The notes beneath the pieces are model-generated. The model made no database searches and had not been told where the DNA came from. It worked only from the letters and a program-made list of their open reading frames with translations. Below are positions 39,893 through 49,830 of a DNA stretch of 64,000 nt, piece after piece. The position numbers and the translations under genes were made by a program. Where the stretch lies: the NCBI RefSeq assembly GCF_001668725.1, contig NZ_LZKL01000064.1:124001-188000 (forward strand), read 5' to 3'. The DNA comes from Mycobacterium sp. E787. Lineage in GTDB: Bacteria > Actinomycetota > Actinomycetes > Mycobacteriales > Mycobacteriaceae. Every line of letters begins with the position of its first letter. Within the stretch, counting starts at the first letter, position 1.

Positions 39893-41183
39893 GGCGCTTG
39901 ACGTCTGGTTGTACGGCGTGCACATCGCGAGGCTGACCGAGCCACGCCGATTCCGCCTGCGGTTGGAATTCACCGAGGAGGCGCTCGACACCTTCGGCGA
40001 CGGGAGTCGAGTCCTGTCTTTGGCTCTGCCCATTTCACCACGTCCAATCCAAGACAGGGACGGCGCGTTGCAGGTGTCGGCGTTCATCGAAGGTCTCCTG
40101 CCGGAGGGCAACCTGCGCCGTCACATCGCCACAGAAGCCGGCGTACCAATCAACGACACGATGACGCTGTTAGAACGGGTCGGCGCGGAATGTGCCGGCG
40201 CCGTGCAGGTCCTCGCCGCCGAGACAAAGCCCGGCGCCGGGCAGGTCCGCCGGTTGACCAAGCGGGAGGTAGAGAGTCTTATCGCGGACCTGCCGACGTA
40301 CCACCTGCCCGAGGGCGCCACACCGCAGGCATCGCTGGCCGGCATCCAGGACAAAGTGCTGTTGGTAGCTCTCCCCGACGGCGGATGGGGCTGGCCTGAA
40401 GCGGGCGCGGCCTCGACGCACATCGTCAAGCCCGAGCCGCTGGCTGGCGCCGTGAAGCATCTCGTCCAGACGGAAGACTGGGCACTACGAGTGGCGCGGG
40501 CAACGGGCATAAACGCTGCGGCGTCCCGTTTAGAGCGGTTCGCAGGGCGCGAGGCCGTCGTCGTTGTCCGGTACGACCGAAGACCTGACGGTTACCGCCT
40601 GCATCAGGAGGATTTCTGTCAAGCGCTGGGTCTCGATCCTCAGGCCAAGTACGAAAGCACCAGCGAAGCAGCACGTTTGGGGTCGAGGCTACGTCGCGTA
40701 GCGCGGGCGGCCGCACCTAGGGCGCTGGACCCCGACCAGTTTCGGTTGGCCTTGCTGCAGGCTGTGACGTTCAACGTGGTGATCGGTAACGCCGACGCCC
40801 ACTCCAAAAATTATTCAGTGATGATCAGCCTCGATGGCAGCGTTTCCCTGGCCCCGATCTACGATGCCGCGCCGGTGATGTACCTGGATCCCGCATTCAG
40901 AAGCACAGCCCATGTGATCAACGGTAAGACGAGGATTGACAACATCAACGTCGATGACCTGGCCGCCGAAGCCGCATCCTGGGGCATGGGGGTGCGACGA
41001 GCACGTGCGGTTGTGCAGTCATGCATGGAGGCCGTATACAGCTCGGTGGAACGCGCCCCGCTTCCATCGGGAGCCGAGTCGGTCAAGTCAAACCTCGATC
41101 AAGTGTGGACCCGATGCTCGTGGCCGACAGCGTCCTTGACATGCGGAGGTTCCGACTCCACCTCGGACGACGCCGGCCCGTAA
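39882..41183 (+). CDS. hipA: HipA-type serine/threonine kinase toxin
   Basis: 433 residues. The N-terminal subdomain is followed by a Gly-rich loop with the candidate autophosphorylated Ser151 (PQASLAGIQDKV), the ATP-binding Lys183 (THIVKPEP), the catalytic loop IGNADAHSKN (Asp305, Asn310) and the metal-binding Asp328 (IYDAAP). All kinase residues appear intact, so an active toxin is expected; the E. coli enzyme phosphorylates GltX to arrest translation. The last ~30 residues (after DQVWTR) are Ser/Cys-rich and atypical, perhaps a drifted or frameshifted tail. The start codon lies inside hipB, giving tight coupling. Confidence 0.9.
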   Translation: MARKALDVWLYGVHIARLTEPRRFRLRLEFTEEALDTFGDGSRVLSLALPISPRPIQDRDGALQVSAFIEGLLPEGNLRRHIATEAGVPINDTMTLLERVGAECAGAVQVLAAETKPGAGQVRRLTKREVESLIADLPTYHLPEGATPQASLAGIQDKVLLVALPDGGWGWPEAGAASTHIVKPEPLAGAVKHLVQTEDWALRVARATGINAAASRLERFAGREAVVVVRYDRRPDGYRLHQEDFCQALGLDPQAKYESTSEAARLGSRLRRVARAAAPRALDPDQFRLALLQAVTFNVVIGNADAHSKNYSVMISLDGSVSLAPIYDAAPVMYLDPAFRSTAHVINGKTRIDNINVDDLAAEAASWGMGVRRARAVVQSCMEAVYSSVERAPLPSGAESVKSNLDQVWTRCSWPTASLTCGGSDSTSDDAGP

Positions 41184-41251
41184 AGCCGCCGCGTTTCGGT
41201 ACACGTCTCGACTTCCCGGTACGGGCTTCGTTCTCGACCCGGCTTATTGAC

Positions 41252-42034
41252 TCAGATCGCCAGCCGGCCACGGGTGATTGTGACCGCGCGACCGGTCAGG
41301 TCAACCCGGCCGTCGCGGAGTTGCAGGTCGATGCGCACACCACGAGGTGATACTTGCAGGCCGACCAAGGCTGTCTTTGCCAGTTTCTTCGACCAGTAGG
41401 CTCCGAGAGTGCAATGCGCGGACGCAGTCACTGGGTCCTCGTCGATACCGGCAGCGGGCGCAAAGAAGCGGGACACGAAGTCGCTTTCGTCCTCGCCGCG
41501 CGCGGTGACGATGAGACCACGGGCGTCGAGGGCGGCCACCGCCGCCAGGTCTGGGGTCAACCCGCGCACGCTTTGCGGGGAATCTAGTTCGGCGAGCAGG
41601 TCGAGCCTTCCGCGCGCCGAATCACAGGGCGTAACACCAAGTGCTGCAACGAGTTTTGACGATACTCGCAACGGATGAGGATTGTCGGCGGGGAAGTCCA
41701 ACGTGATTCGTCGGTCGCGTTCCAGGCGCGCGCCGAGGATGCCTCCACGAGAAGCGAACTCCAGAGCATCGGCCCGGTCGCCGGTCTCCCACACGATGTG
41801 CGCGGCGGCGAGGGTTCCGCTGCCGCACAACGCCAGTTCGGTTTGCGGGCTGAACCATCGCAGCTCCGACTGTGGCTGATCACGACGAACAAATGCGGTG
41901 GCGGGCAGGTTTAACTCGGCCGCCAGTTGTTGGAGCCACTCAGCCTCAGGCCAACCCGATTCGAGTACACAGACCGCAGCCGGGCCCCCGGCGAAAGGAC
42001 GGTCAGTGAAGCAATCCACCGAGTAGATGCGCAT
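41252..42034 (-). CDS. PhzF-family protein lacking the usual catalytic Glu
   Basis: 260 residues, the diaminopimelate-epimerase fold. N-terminal VDCFTDRPFAGGPAAVC and the C-terminal half motif GIDEDPVTASAHCTLGAYW identify PhzF. In active isomerases a Glu follows the NLSE turn; here the segment reads ELNLPATAFV, with Ala in its place, and the usual GNP is GGP. It may therefore be an altered or non-isomerase member. It is convergent with hipA and stands alone, outside the colinear core. Confidence 0.85.
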   Translation of the reverse strand: MRIYSVDCFTDRPFAGGPAAVCVLESGWPEAEWLQQLAAELNLPATAFVRRDQPQSELRWFSPQTELALCGSGTLAAAHIVWETGDRADALEFASRGGILGARLERDRRITLDFPADNPHPLRVSSKLVAALGVTPCDSARGRLDLLAELDSPQSVRGLTPDLAAVAALDARGLIVTARGEDESDFVSRFFAPAAGIDEDPVTASAHCTLGAYWSKKLAKTALVGLQVSPRGVRIDLQLRDGRVDLTGRAVTITRGRLAI

Positions 42035-42151
42035 CGACCAATCTTGACCGACGACATCGCACCCTGAATACGAGGTCGCACGCCGGCGCGCGAGCGCAAC
42101 CTCACCGCGAGAATTGGTCGCGGATTTCGCAGTGGCGTTACGCTCGCGGAC

Positions 42152-44176
42152 TCAACGCGGCGAACGCCCCGGCGTTTCCCGCCCCGCCAGCTCGGCCAGC
42201 ATCGCGTTGTAGGCGGTCAGCTCGGCGTCGTCGTCGAGTTCGGCCGCGCGGTCCAGCCGCCGGGCGGTGCGCTTGTCGCTGCGCGCCCACTGCACCAGCA
42301 GCGCGATCATCACGATCACCAGCGGGACTTCGCCTGCGGCCCAAGCGATTCCGCCGCCCAAATGCTGGTCGCCGATCAGGTCGGTGTGCCAGGGCAATCC
42401 GAGCGAGCGGTAGTAGTCGGCGCCGAGCACCTTTCGGGTGCCCATCAGCACCACCCCGAAGAACGCGTGCAGCGGCAGGGACGCGAACACCACGCCGACC
42501 TTGGCCAGCGGTGGGATCGGCCGCGGCGTGGGGTCGACGCCGATGACGATCCAATAGAACACGTAGCCGCTGACCAGGAAGTGCACGTTCATCGCCAGGT
42601 GCCCGGCGTGACTGCTGACCGCGGTGTCGAACAGGTTCGACAGATACAGCCCGTAAAAGCCGGCGACGAACAGCACGGTGGCGACGATCGGGTTGGTGAC
42701 GAATCGTGAATAGCGGCTGTGCAGCGCGGCCAGCAGCCACTCCCGCACGCCGGGCGGATCGTCGCGGCCGGCGGCGGGCAGGGCCCGCAGCGCCAGGCTG
42801 ACCGGGGCGCCCAGCACCAGCAGGATCGGCACCAGCATCGAGAGCCCCATGTGGGCGACCATGTGCATGCTGAACATCGCCGGCATGTAGCGGCCGACGC
42901 CCGACGAGGTGACGAAGAGCAACGCCAGGCAGCCCAGCAGCCAGGCCGCGGTCCGCCCCGGCGGCCAGCGATCCCCGCGGCGGCGCAGCCGCACGACCCC
43001 CGCCACGTAAAGCGCGGCGAACACGATCGCGGCGGTGCCGAAGATCAGGTCGAAGCGCCAGTCGAACAGGATGCGCGCCACGGTGGGCGGGCCGTCGAAG
43101 TCGTAGCCGATCTCGGCCTCGGGAATCGTGGGCAGCCGGGCGGGCGGCGGCGGCGGCGCGGTGCGGCCCAGCCCGACCGCGATGCCGAAGGTGAGGCCGA
43201 ACACCGCGGCCTCGATCAGCGCGAGCCTGATCAGCGCCCGGCGCCCTCGGGACCGGCTCTCGTCGGCTTGCAACGCCGCCACCGCCGAGCGGCGCTGGCG
43301 CCACCCGAGGGCGCCCAGCGCGCACAGCGCGACGAACTTGGCGACCACCAGCCGCCCGTAATCGGTGGTCAGCAGGTCCGACGGCAGCACCCGCACCAGC
43401 GCGTTCACCAATCCGCTGAGCGCCATCGCCACCCAGCACCACAGCGCAACCCTCGAGAAGCGCCGCACCGCCAGCCCGATGTGCTCACCGCGGCGCAGCG
43501 CGTGGGCGAGCAGCGCGAGCAGGCCGCCCGCCCACAGGCTGGCGGCGACGAGGTGGATCAGCAGGCTGTTGGTGGCCAGGTCGTGCGAGCCGCCGGCCGA
43601 CGAGTGACCGGTCAGCCCGAGCGGAATCAGCGTCACCAGCGACGCGGCGAGCAGCACCGGCACCCAGGACCAGCGCAGCACCGGCAGGCTCGCCAGCGTG
43701 ACCACCGCGGCCAGGATCGCGGTCCAGCGCCAGGCGGAGGCGGTGTTGATCAGGCCGGCCAGCGACCAGATCGCGCCGGGGTCGAGGTCGGTCAGCCGGT
43801 GCCCCGACACGTCCGAGATGGTCAGCGGGACCAGCAGCGCGGCGCACACCGCCCACGCACCCGAGGCGACCGTCCCGACCCGGAGCGCGCGGTACCCCCC
43901 GGCGTCGAGCACCCCGCTGGTCTGCGGGGGCACCATGAACGCCGCGAAGAGAAACGACCCGACGGCCAGGACGGCGGCGATCTCCCCCGCCGCCCGGACG
44001 AAAGGCAGCCCCAGCGTGGTCGCCGGCCCCGGATCGGGCAATCCGGTGGCGGACAGGGCGTCGGCCAGCGAGAGCGCCCCGATCCCCGCGGCCGTGCAGC
44101 CCGCCAGCACGGCGACGCCGATCAGCACCGGCCACACCAACGCGCGGCGTGCGGCTACCTGCTGGTCGATCGTCAT
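42152..44176 (-). CDS. CopD + caa3/CtaG-type membrane protein
   Basis: 674 residues with many hydrophobic helices. The first half resembles the CopD copper-resistance domain (helices with HLVAASLWAGGLLALLAH), the second the cytochrome c oxidase assembly factor CtaG family (SMHMVAHMGLSMLVPILLV, with conserved His/Met likely binding copper, and AMNVHFLVSGYVFYWIVIG). M. tuberculosis Rv0102 has the same architecture but lies elsewhere. Probable role: copper handling for oxidase assembly at the membrane (inference from domains). It lies 28 bases downstream of plsB2 on the same strand. Confidence 0.85.
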   Translation of the reverse strand: MTIDQQVAARRALVWPVLIGVAVLAGCTAAGIGALSLADALSATGLPDPGPATTLGLPFVRAAGEIAAVLAVGSFLFAAFMVPPQTSGVLDAGGYRALRVGTVASGAWAVCAALLVPLTISDVSGHRLTDLDPGAIWSLAGLINTASAWRWTAILAAVVTLASLPVLRWSWVPVLLAASLVTLIPLGLTGHSSAGGSHDLATNSLLIHLVAASLWAGGLLALLAHALRRGEHIGLAVRRFSRVALWCWVAMALSGLVNALVRVLPSDLLTTDYGRLVVAKFVALCALGALGWRQRRSAVAALQADESRSRGRRALIRLALIEAAVFGLTFGIAVGLGRTAPPPPPARLPTIPEAEIGYDFDGPPTVARILFDWRFDLIFGTAAIVFAALYVAGVVRLRRRGDRWPPGRTAAWLLGCLALLFVTSSGVGRYMPAMFSMHMVAHMGLSMLVPILLVLGAPVSLALRALPAAGRDDPPGVREWLLAALHSRYSRFVTNPIVATVLFVAGFYGLYLSNLFDTAVSSHAGHLAMNVHFLVSGYVFYWIVIGVDPTPRPIPPLAKVGVVFASLPLHAFFGVVLMGTRKVLGADYYRSLGLPWHTDLIGDQHLGGGIAWAAGEVPLVIVMIALLVQWARSDKRTARRLDRAAELDDDAELTAYNAMLAELAGRETPGRSPR

Positions 44177-44203
44177 GCACCCAGCGTATTGCGCGCACCC
44201 CGA

Positions 44204-46555
44204 CTAGCGAGTGTGACCGTCCAGACGCGCCTTGGCCTCGCGCGCGACGAACTGGTTCCGCGCGATCCGTGCCACGTAGTCGGAATCATGCAGGATGTCC
44301 CGCAGCTCCCGCCGGAATGCGATCCGCCGGTCGGCGAGATCGTCGGCGGGCGCGATCAGGCCTTGGTCGACCACAACCTGGTACGCGGTGGCGAACAGCA
44401 GCGTCGACACCGATTCGCTGCTGCGGACCCGGGTCTGGGCCACGTATTGCCGGCCGACCCCCAGCGCCAACGCCGTCAGCTCCTTCTGGCCGACGTCGGC
44501 CGGGGCATCGCGCAACACGTCGGCGACGATCTCGTACGCCTCGAAGAAGACCCGCAGCATGGCGTCGGACATCAACGGACGCTTGGCGAACAGCATCGCC
44601 TCGATGGCGTCGCCGCCGGCGGCAACCTGGGCCTCCCAATTGTCGTGCCACGCCATCTCTTCGGCGATGTTGTCGCGGAACGTCGCCGAGTCGGCGAAAT
44701 AGAAGTCGAACTTCAGCAGGTCGCGCAGCCGCATCGCCTGGACCCAGAACGCCTGGACGCGATCGCCGTCGACCCGCCTCGCGTGAGCGAGCGCGAGTTC
44801 GACGATCGAGGTCTCCAGGAAGGCGTGGATCACCGAGTTGCGGTAGAAGGCCGCGGCGTGTTGCTCGTTGGGCCTGATGAGCCACACCGGCTCCCGGCCG
44901 CCGTCGACCCGGGTGATGGGATGCCCGTTGGACAGCGTGTCGACCGCGGCCAGCACCCCGTCGCGGGTGCGCAGCCGCAGGGCGCTCGTCGACATCGGGT
45001 TGTGCTTGCGCTCGAGATAGTCCAGCGAGTCCTGCAAGGTGTGGTGCAGCTGTCCGAGCGTCAGCGCGGCGCCGCGGGTGGTCAGCAGCAACGCGCACAC
45101 CAAGCCCGTGGCCGTGACCGGCGTCGCCTGCAGGATCCGCCACGCCACCTCGAACGACATCTTCTGCAGCGCAAGGCGTTTGGCGTCCTGATCCTGCGCG
45201 AGCGGGCCGTGCGGCGGGCCGAGGTACTGCCGCATCGAGACCGCCTCGGGGAAGCGGACGTAGATCTTGCCGTAGTTGCGTTCGCCTTGGGCCCGGATGA
45301 AGTTGTAGAGCCAGACGACGCCCTCGGGCGTCTTCTCACCGCCGCGGGCGTAGGCGGCGTATTCGGCGGTCTCGTGCAGCTGATCGAATCCGATCGACAC
45401 CGGCTGCAGCAGGATGTCCTCGCTGCGGCCGTCCAGGTATGCGTCGGCAACGTAGGACAGCAGACCGAGCTTGGGCGGCAACATCTTTCCGGTCCGGGAA
45501 CGGGTGCCCTCGATGGACCAGCTCAGGTTGAACCGCTTCTCGACGATGTAGCCGACGTACTCGCGCAGCACGTACTTGTAGAGCGGGTCGCCGCCGATGT
45601 TGCGGCGGATGAAGATGACTCCGGATCGGCGCAGCAGCGGCCCCATCACCCCGAAAGACAGGTTGATGCCTGCGAACACGTGCACCGGCGGGAGCCGGTT
45701 CTCCTGCATCGCCACCGGCACCACCGCGCCGTCGATGTAGGAGCGGTGCGAGAACAGCAGCACGGCCGGATGGGTTTCCAGCGCGGCGCGCATGGCCGCG
45801 ATTTGATACTCGTCGTAGTCGATGTCCGGGTCGAATCCGCGGCTGAGCGCCCGGCCGAGCACGCCGACGAGGTCGACGGACACCCGGCTCCAGCCGGTGG
45901 CGAGTTCGTCGAGCATCTTGGCGGCTTCCTCGACGGTGGCGCCCGGGATCCGCTTCAGGCCCGCGCGAAAACGCGTGGACGCCAAGATCTCCGGCTTCAC
46001 CAGCCGCGGCGACTTGTATTGCGGTCCGAGGATCCGGTACTCGGCGCGCTCGAGCGCCAGGATGGCGCGGCGGGTGACGAAATGCGCAAAGTCGTGCGTG
46101 TCCTCGCCGACGGTGGTGTCGCGCCACTGCTGGCGGAGTTCGGAAACCTTGGCCGGCTCGCCGGCCACCACCCGCGCGCGTTGCGGGTCGTTGCGCACGA
46201 TGTGTCGTTGCTGACGTTGGTTGGGGTGGTAGGGATCCTGGCCGGGGAGCAACCCGGCCAACTGTGCGACCCTGCCGCGATTGGCCGGCGGCAGCCAGAA
46301 CACCCGCACCGGGACGACCGACCGGTCGTCGTTCGATTCGGACTCCAGCCGCTGGGCAAGCTCCGACAGCGCCGCCGGCGGTGCATCGGGTTGCGGCAAC
46401 GTCAACACGTCGAAGGCGATCTCGGGGGCGGCGGCGCGCTGCCGGCTGACCCAGGCCATGACCAGTTCCCGCTCGACCGGCGAGGTCATGGACGCCAATA
46501 TCAGCGAATCTTGGGCGGCCAGGACTGCGCTGACATTCACGGCCGGTTTGGTCAC
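44204..46555 (-). CDS. plsB2: Glycerol-3-phosphate acyltransferase
   Basis: 783 residues. The acyltransferase block has the HX4D motif as FSHRSYIDG, the [13 protein letters not shown] region, [12 protein letters not shown] (block III) and LQPVSIGFD. It acylates sn-glycerol-3-phosphate, the first step of phospholipid and triacylglycerol synthesis, at the inner membrane. The ATG overlaps the plsC stop (ATGA). The plsC-plsB2 order, with the WS/DGAT gene upstream, encodes successive steps towards TAG/phospholipid and is conserved with Rv2482c-Rv2484c. Confidence 0.94.
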   Translation of the reverse strand: MTKPAVNVSAVLAAQDSLILASMTSPVERELVMAWVSRQRAAAPEIAFDVLTLPQPDAPPAALSELAQRLESESNDDRSVVPVRVFWLPPANRGRVAQLAGLLPGQDPYHPNQRQQRHIVRNDPQRARVVAGEPAKVSELRQQWRDTTVGEDTHDFAHFVTRRAILALERAEYRILGPQYKSPRLVKPEILASTRFRAGLKRIPGATVEEAAKMLDELATGWSRVSVDLVGVLGRALSRGFDPDIDYDEYQIAAMRAALETHPAVLLFSHRSYIDGAVVPVAMQENRLPPVHVFAGINLSFGVMGPLLRRSGVIFIRRNIGGDPLYKYVLREYVGYIVEKRFNLSWSIEGTRSRTGKMLPPKLGLLSYVADAYLDGRSEDILLQPVSIGFDQLHETAEYAAYARGGEKTPEGVVWLYNFIRAQGERNYGKIYVRFPEAVSMRQYLGPPHGPLAQDQDAKRLALQKMSFEVAWRILQATPVTATGLVCALLLTTRGAALTLGQLHHTLQDSLDYLERKHNPMSTSALRLRTRDGVLAAVDTLSNGHPITRVDGGREPVWLIRPNEQHAAAFYRNSVIHAFLETSIVELALAHARRVDGDRVQAFWVQAMRLRDLLKFDFYFADSATFRDNIAEEMAWHDNWEAQVAAGGDAIEAMLFAKRPLMSDAMLRVFFEAYEIVADVLRDAPADVGQKELTALALGVGRQYVAQTRVRSSESVSTLLFATAYQVVVDQGLIAPADDLADRRIAFRRELRDILHDSDYVARIARNQFVAREAKARLDGHTR

Positions 46556-48222
46556 GGCCGCCCTCGAGGCTGTTGTGCCTCACCGTCTTTCAGCGAGACC
46601 TCGGATGCGTTGGGGTTCGACTTCGCCGGCTTTGGTTTGGCCGGCGCCTTCTTCGCGGCAGCCTTCTTGGCCGGCGCCTTCTTCGCGGGGGGCTTGGCCT
46701 TTTTCGCGGCATTCTTCTCCGCGTACAGGTCGGCCTTCGGCAGTTCGTCGACCGGCCAGTTGGCCAGCGTGTCCAGGTAGAGCTGACGCACCTCGGCGAT
46801 GTGCTCGGGCAGGTTCTCAATCGTCCAGTCCTGCACCGAAATCGGCGGGAACACCGCGACGTCGACGGTGCCGGGGTTGATCACGGTGGAGTTTCGGGCG
46901 GCGACGATCTCGGCGTTGCGGATCACGATCGGCACGATCGGGATGCCCACCGCCATCGCGATGCGGAAGGGGCCCTTCTTGAACGGCCCGACTTCGGTGG
47001 TGTCGACCCGGGTGCCCTCGGGGGCGATGACGATCGACAGCCCGTTGCGGGCGCGGTCTTCGACCGTGTGCATCGTCTCCACGGCGGCGACCGGGTCGTC
47101 GCGGTCGATGAACACGCCGTCGAGCAGCTTGCCGAGCGTTCCCATGATCGGGTCTTTTTGCAGTTCCTTCTTTCCCACGGCAACCCAGTTGTCGCGCACC
47201 AGCGCGCCGGCGATGACGGGGTCAACCTGGTTGCGGTGATTGAAGATGAAGACCGCGGGACGCTGTGCGTTCAGGTTCTCCTCGCCGATCACGTTGAGCT
47301 GCACCCCGGCGATCGCGAGCGACAACTGGGAGAAGGTCGAGGTGAAGAAGTTCACGCCGCGGCGTCGGCTGCGGGTCAGCACGCCGATGCCCACCGCGCC
47401 GGCGGCGACGGGAAACATCGAGCCGAAGCCGGCAAGGGTTCGTATCTGCCGCCGCAGGCCGAGGCGACCCCGGCTGTCGAATCGCAGGATCGGCCAGCCG
47501 CGGCGCTTGGCCACGGCGGCCATCTTGCCCTCGGGGTTGGTCGGCCTCGGATTGCCGACCAGATACATCAGGGCGACGTCCTCGTCGCCGTCGGCGTAGA
47601 AGTAGCTGTCCTTGAGGTCGATGCCGTTCTCGGCCGCAAATCGTTGCACCGCAGCGGCTTTCCCCGGGCCCCACAGGATCGGTTTCTGCACGCCGCCGGT
47701 GAGCATGCCGTCCTCGTTGGTCTCGAACTTGTTGGTGAGCATGTTGGAGATCCCGAGGAACCGCGCCACCGGGTTGACCTGGATGGTCAGCGCCGACGAA
47801 CTCAACACCACGGTGTGTCCGCGGGCCACGTGGGCCCGCACCAGCTCGCGCATTTCGGGATAGATCCGCGATTCGATGCGTTGGACGAACAGCCGCTCGC
47901 CGATCTCCTCCAGATCGTCCAGCAGTCGCCCGGCCAGCGCCGCGGCGGCCTTGCCGATGAGGTCCTCGAATTCGATGCGGCCGAGGGTGTGGCTCAGCCC
48001 GGCCTGCACCATGCTGAGCAGTTCGCCCACGCCCATGTCGCGGCGCAGCAGCCGCTCCTGGGTCAGGATGACGGCGGTGAAGCCCGCGACCAGCGTCCCG
48101 TCCAGGTCGAAAAACGCGCCGATCTTCGGGCCGGGCGGGCTGGCCATGATCTCGGCGACCGAGCCGGGCAACCGCATGTCCTGCCCCGGCTTTGGGGCGC
48201 CCCGCTCGTCGGACGCGCTCAT
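46552..48222 (-). CDS. plsC: Bifunctional HAD-like phosphatase / 1-acylglycerol-3-phosphate acyltransferase
   Basis: 556 residues. The N-terminal HAD domain begins at [12 protein letters not shown] (nucleophile Asp of DxDGT), with motif [16 protein letters not shown] about residue 205. The C-terminal PlsC domain has [10 protein letters not shown] (HX4D) and IAPEGTRV. The tail is a Lys/Ala/Pro-rich histone-like repeat ([20 protein letters not shown]). It could convert lysophosphatidate to phosphatidate and dephosphorylate it to diacylglycerol; the fusion is known for Rv2483c. It is coupled to both neighbours by 4-base overlaps. Confidence 0.93.
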   Translation of the reverse strand: MSASDERGAPKPGQDMRLPGSVAEIMASPPGPKIGAFFDLDGTLVAGFTAVILTQERLLRRDMGVGELLSMVQAGLSHTLGRIEFEDLIGKAAAALAGRLLDDLEEIGERLFVQRIESRIYPEMRELVRAHVARGHTVVLSSSALTIQVNPVARFLGISNMLTNKFETNEDGMLTGGVQKPILWGPGKAAAVQRFAAENGIDLKDSYFYADGDEDVALMYLVGNPRPTNPEGKMAAVAKRRGWPILRFDSRGRLGLRRQIRTLAGFGSMFPVAAGAVGIGVLTRSRRRGVNFFTSTFSQLSLAIAGVQLNVIGEENLNAQRPAVFIFNHRNQVDPVIAGALVRDNWVAVGKKELQKDPIMGTLGKLLDGVFIDRDDPVAAVETMHTVEDRARNGLSIVIAPEGTRVDTTEVGPFKKGPFRIAMAVGIPIVPIVIRNAEIVAARNSTVINPGTVDVAVFPPISVQDWTIENLPEHIAEVRQLYLDTLANWPVDELPKADLYAEKNAAKKAKPPAKKAPAKKAAAKKAPAKPKPAKSNPNASEVSLKDGEAQQPRGRP

Positions 48223-49688
48223 GAGCCCGCCGCCGATCGCGACGAAACGGCCGGTTCGGTGAACGAGGCGGGCACCGCGTGCGGCGCCGGATCACCGGCC
48301 AGCGCCAGGATCTCGTCGAAACCCTCCAGCAGGCACTGGGCGAACAACGCCTCGTTGCGCACGGCCGCGCGGTCGTAGCGCACGGTGATCGTGCACCAGC
48401 CGCCGCGGGAGATCAGCACCACCATCATCGCCACACCGGGCAGCGGGCCAATGCCATACTGCCGCAACACCTTTGCACCCGCGATGTAGGTGTCACCGGG
48501 ATAGACGGGAACGTTGCTGGCCTGCACGTCCGAGCCGATCACCGAGCCGGTGATCCCCTCGAGCACCGCGGTGGGCAGCACGCTCAGCACCGGGGCGATC
48601 GAACCGATGATGTTCATCGCCGGCTCGTCGCGGCGCTGTGTCATCTGGGCGCGGATCTTCTTCATCCTGGCGACGGGATCGGCGGTGCCCAGGGGCGCCG
48701 CCAGGTTGACGCCGGTGAACCGGTTGCCGCCGGCCGTGTCGGCCTCGGCCCTCAGGTTGACCGGCACCGCCATCGGCAGGGTGCTGATCGGCACGCCGAG
48801 GGCCACGTGGTAGCGGCGCAGGGCGCCCGACAGGCCGGCGAGGTAGGCGTCGTTGATCGATCCGCCACCCGCCTTGGCGGCCTTGTGCAGGTCGGAGAGC
48901 GGGATGTCGATCGCTTCGGTGCGGGTGGCCAGGCTGCGCCGGCGCAGCAGCGGCGACGGCTCGGCGGCGCGGTTCATCACCCGCACCCCGGACATGGCGT
49001 AACCAACCGCTCCCCCGACGGTGGAAACGGGGTCGAGCACCGCTTTGCCGGCCGCCGACACCGCCCCCGCCACCGCGCCGACGACGCCGTTGACGAGGGC
49101 GAAGGGCAGGCGGCTGATGCCCTGCCGCATCAGGTCGTTGGGCGTCAGGTCCTGCGGAATGGGTTGTGGCGGCGTCGGCCTCGGCGGTGGGTCGCGCTCG
49201 AGGTCGTAGATCTCGGCGAACATCTCGACGCCACCGACGCCGTCGGTGACGGCGTGGCTGACGTGCAGCAGCGTCGCCGCCTTGCCGTCGGCCAGGCCCT
49301 CCACCAGGGTGGCCGTCCACAACGGCCGGGAGATGTCCAACGGCGACTGCAGGATCACTTCGGCGAGGTCGAACACCTCGCGCAACGTTCCGGCCCCGGA
49401 CACGCGGACCCGGCGCACGTGGAAGTCCAGGTTGAAATCGGGATCGACCACCCAACGCGGAGAGGCCGTCGGCAGCGTCGGCACGACAACCTTTTGCCGC
49501 AGCCGCAGCACACGTCGGGAGGCGTTTTCGAACCGGGTGCGGAACCGGGTCCAGTCCGGCGTCGAGTCCAGGATCTCCAGCGCCATGATCCCCGACCGGG
49601 TCCGGGGATTCGCCTCACCCCGATGCATCAGATAGTCGACGGGTCCGAGCTCGTCGGACAATGTGACGCCCCCGCCCGACTCAGCCAT
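48219..49688 (-). CDS. Wax ester synthase / diacylglycerol acyltransferase (WS/DGAT)
   Basis: 489 residues from ATG 49688; a TTG two codons upstream is possible. WS/DGAT family enzymes acylate diacylglycerol or alcohols. The active-site motif, normally HHxxxDG, is SHAVTDG here, so the first His is replaced while the catalytic second His and DG remain. PLWTATLVEGL and the C-terminal NVPGP-equivalent SNVPVYPG are also present. Rv2484c is the positional homologue. Coupled by ATGA to plsC, forming WS/DGAT-plsC-plsB2. Confidence 0.9.
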   Translation of the reverse strand: MAESGGGVTLSDELGPVDYLMHRGEANPRTRSGIMALEILDSTPDWTRFRTRFENASRRVLRLRQKVVVPTLPTASPRWVVDPDFNLDFHVRRVRVSGAGTLREVFDLAEVILQSPLDISRPLWTATLVEGLADGKAATLLHVSHAVTDGVGGVEMFAEIYDLERDPPPRPTPPQPIPQDLTPNDLMRQGISRLPFALVNGVVGAVAGAVSAAGKAVLDPVSTVGGAVGYAMSGVRVMNRAAEPSPLLRRRSLATRTEAIDIPLSDLHKAAKAGGGSINDAYLAGLSGALRRYHVALGVPISTLPMAVPVNLRAEADTAGGNRFTGVNLAAPLGTADPVARMKKIRAQMTQRRDEPAMNIIGSIAPVLSVLPTAVLEGITGSVIGSDVQASNVPVYPGDTYIAGAKVLRQYGIGPLPGVAMMVVLISRGGWCTITVRYDRAAVRNEALFAQCLLEGFDEILALAGDPAPHAVPASFTEPAVSSRSAAGS

Positions 49689-49830
49689 GTTCAACCCGAC
49701 GCGCCAACGTTGTCACCGCCGACCAAGCCTCCTGCCCCGGACCTGCCTCTTACCGGATCGTTCACCCAACGCTAGTCGGGTTGCCGCGGGGGTGAAAGGC
49801 GCGATCCGCCGCGCGAAGCTTGGCGACCGC

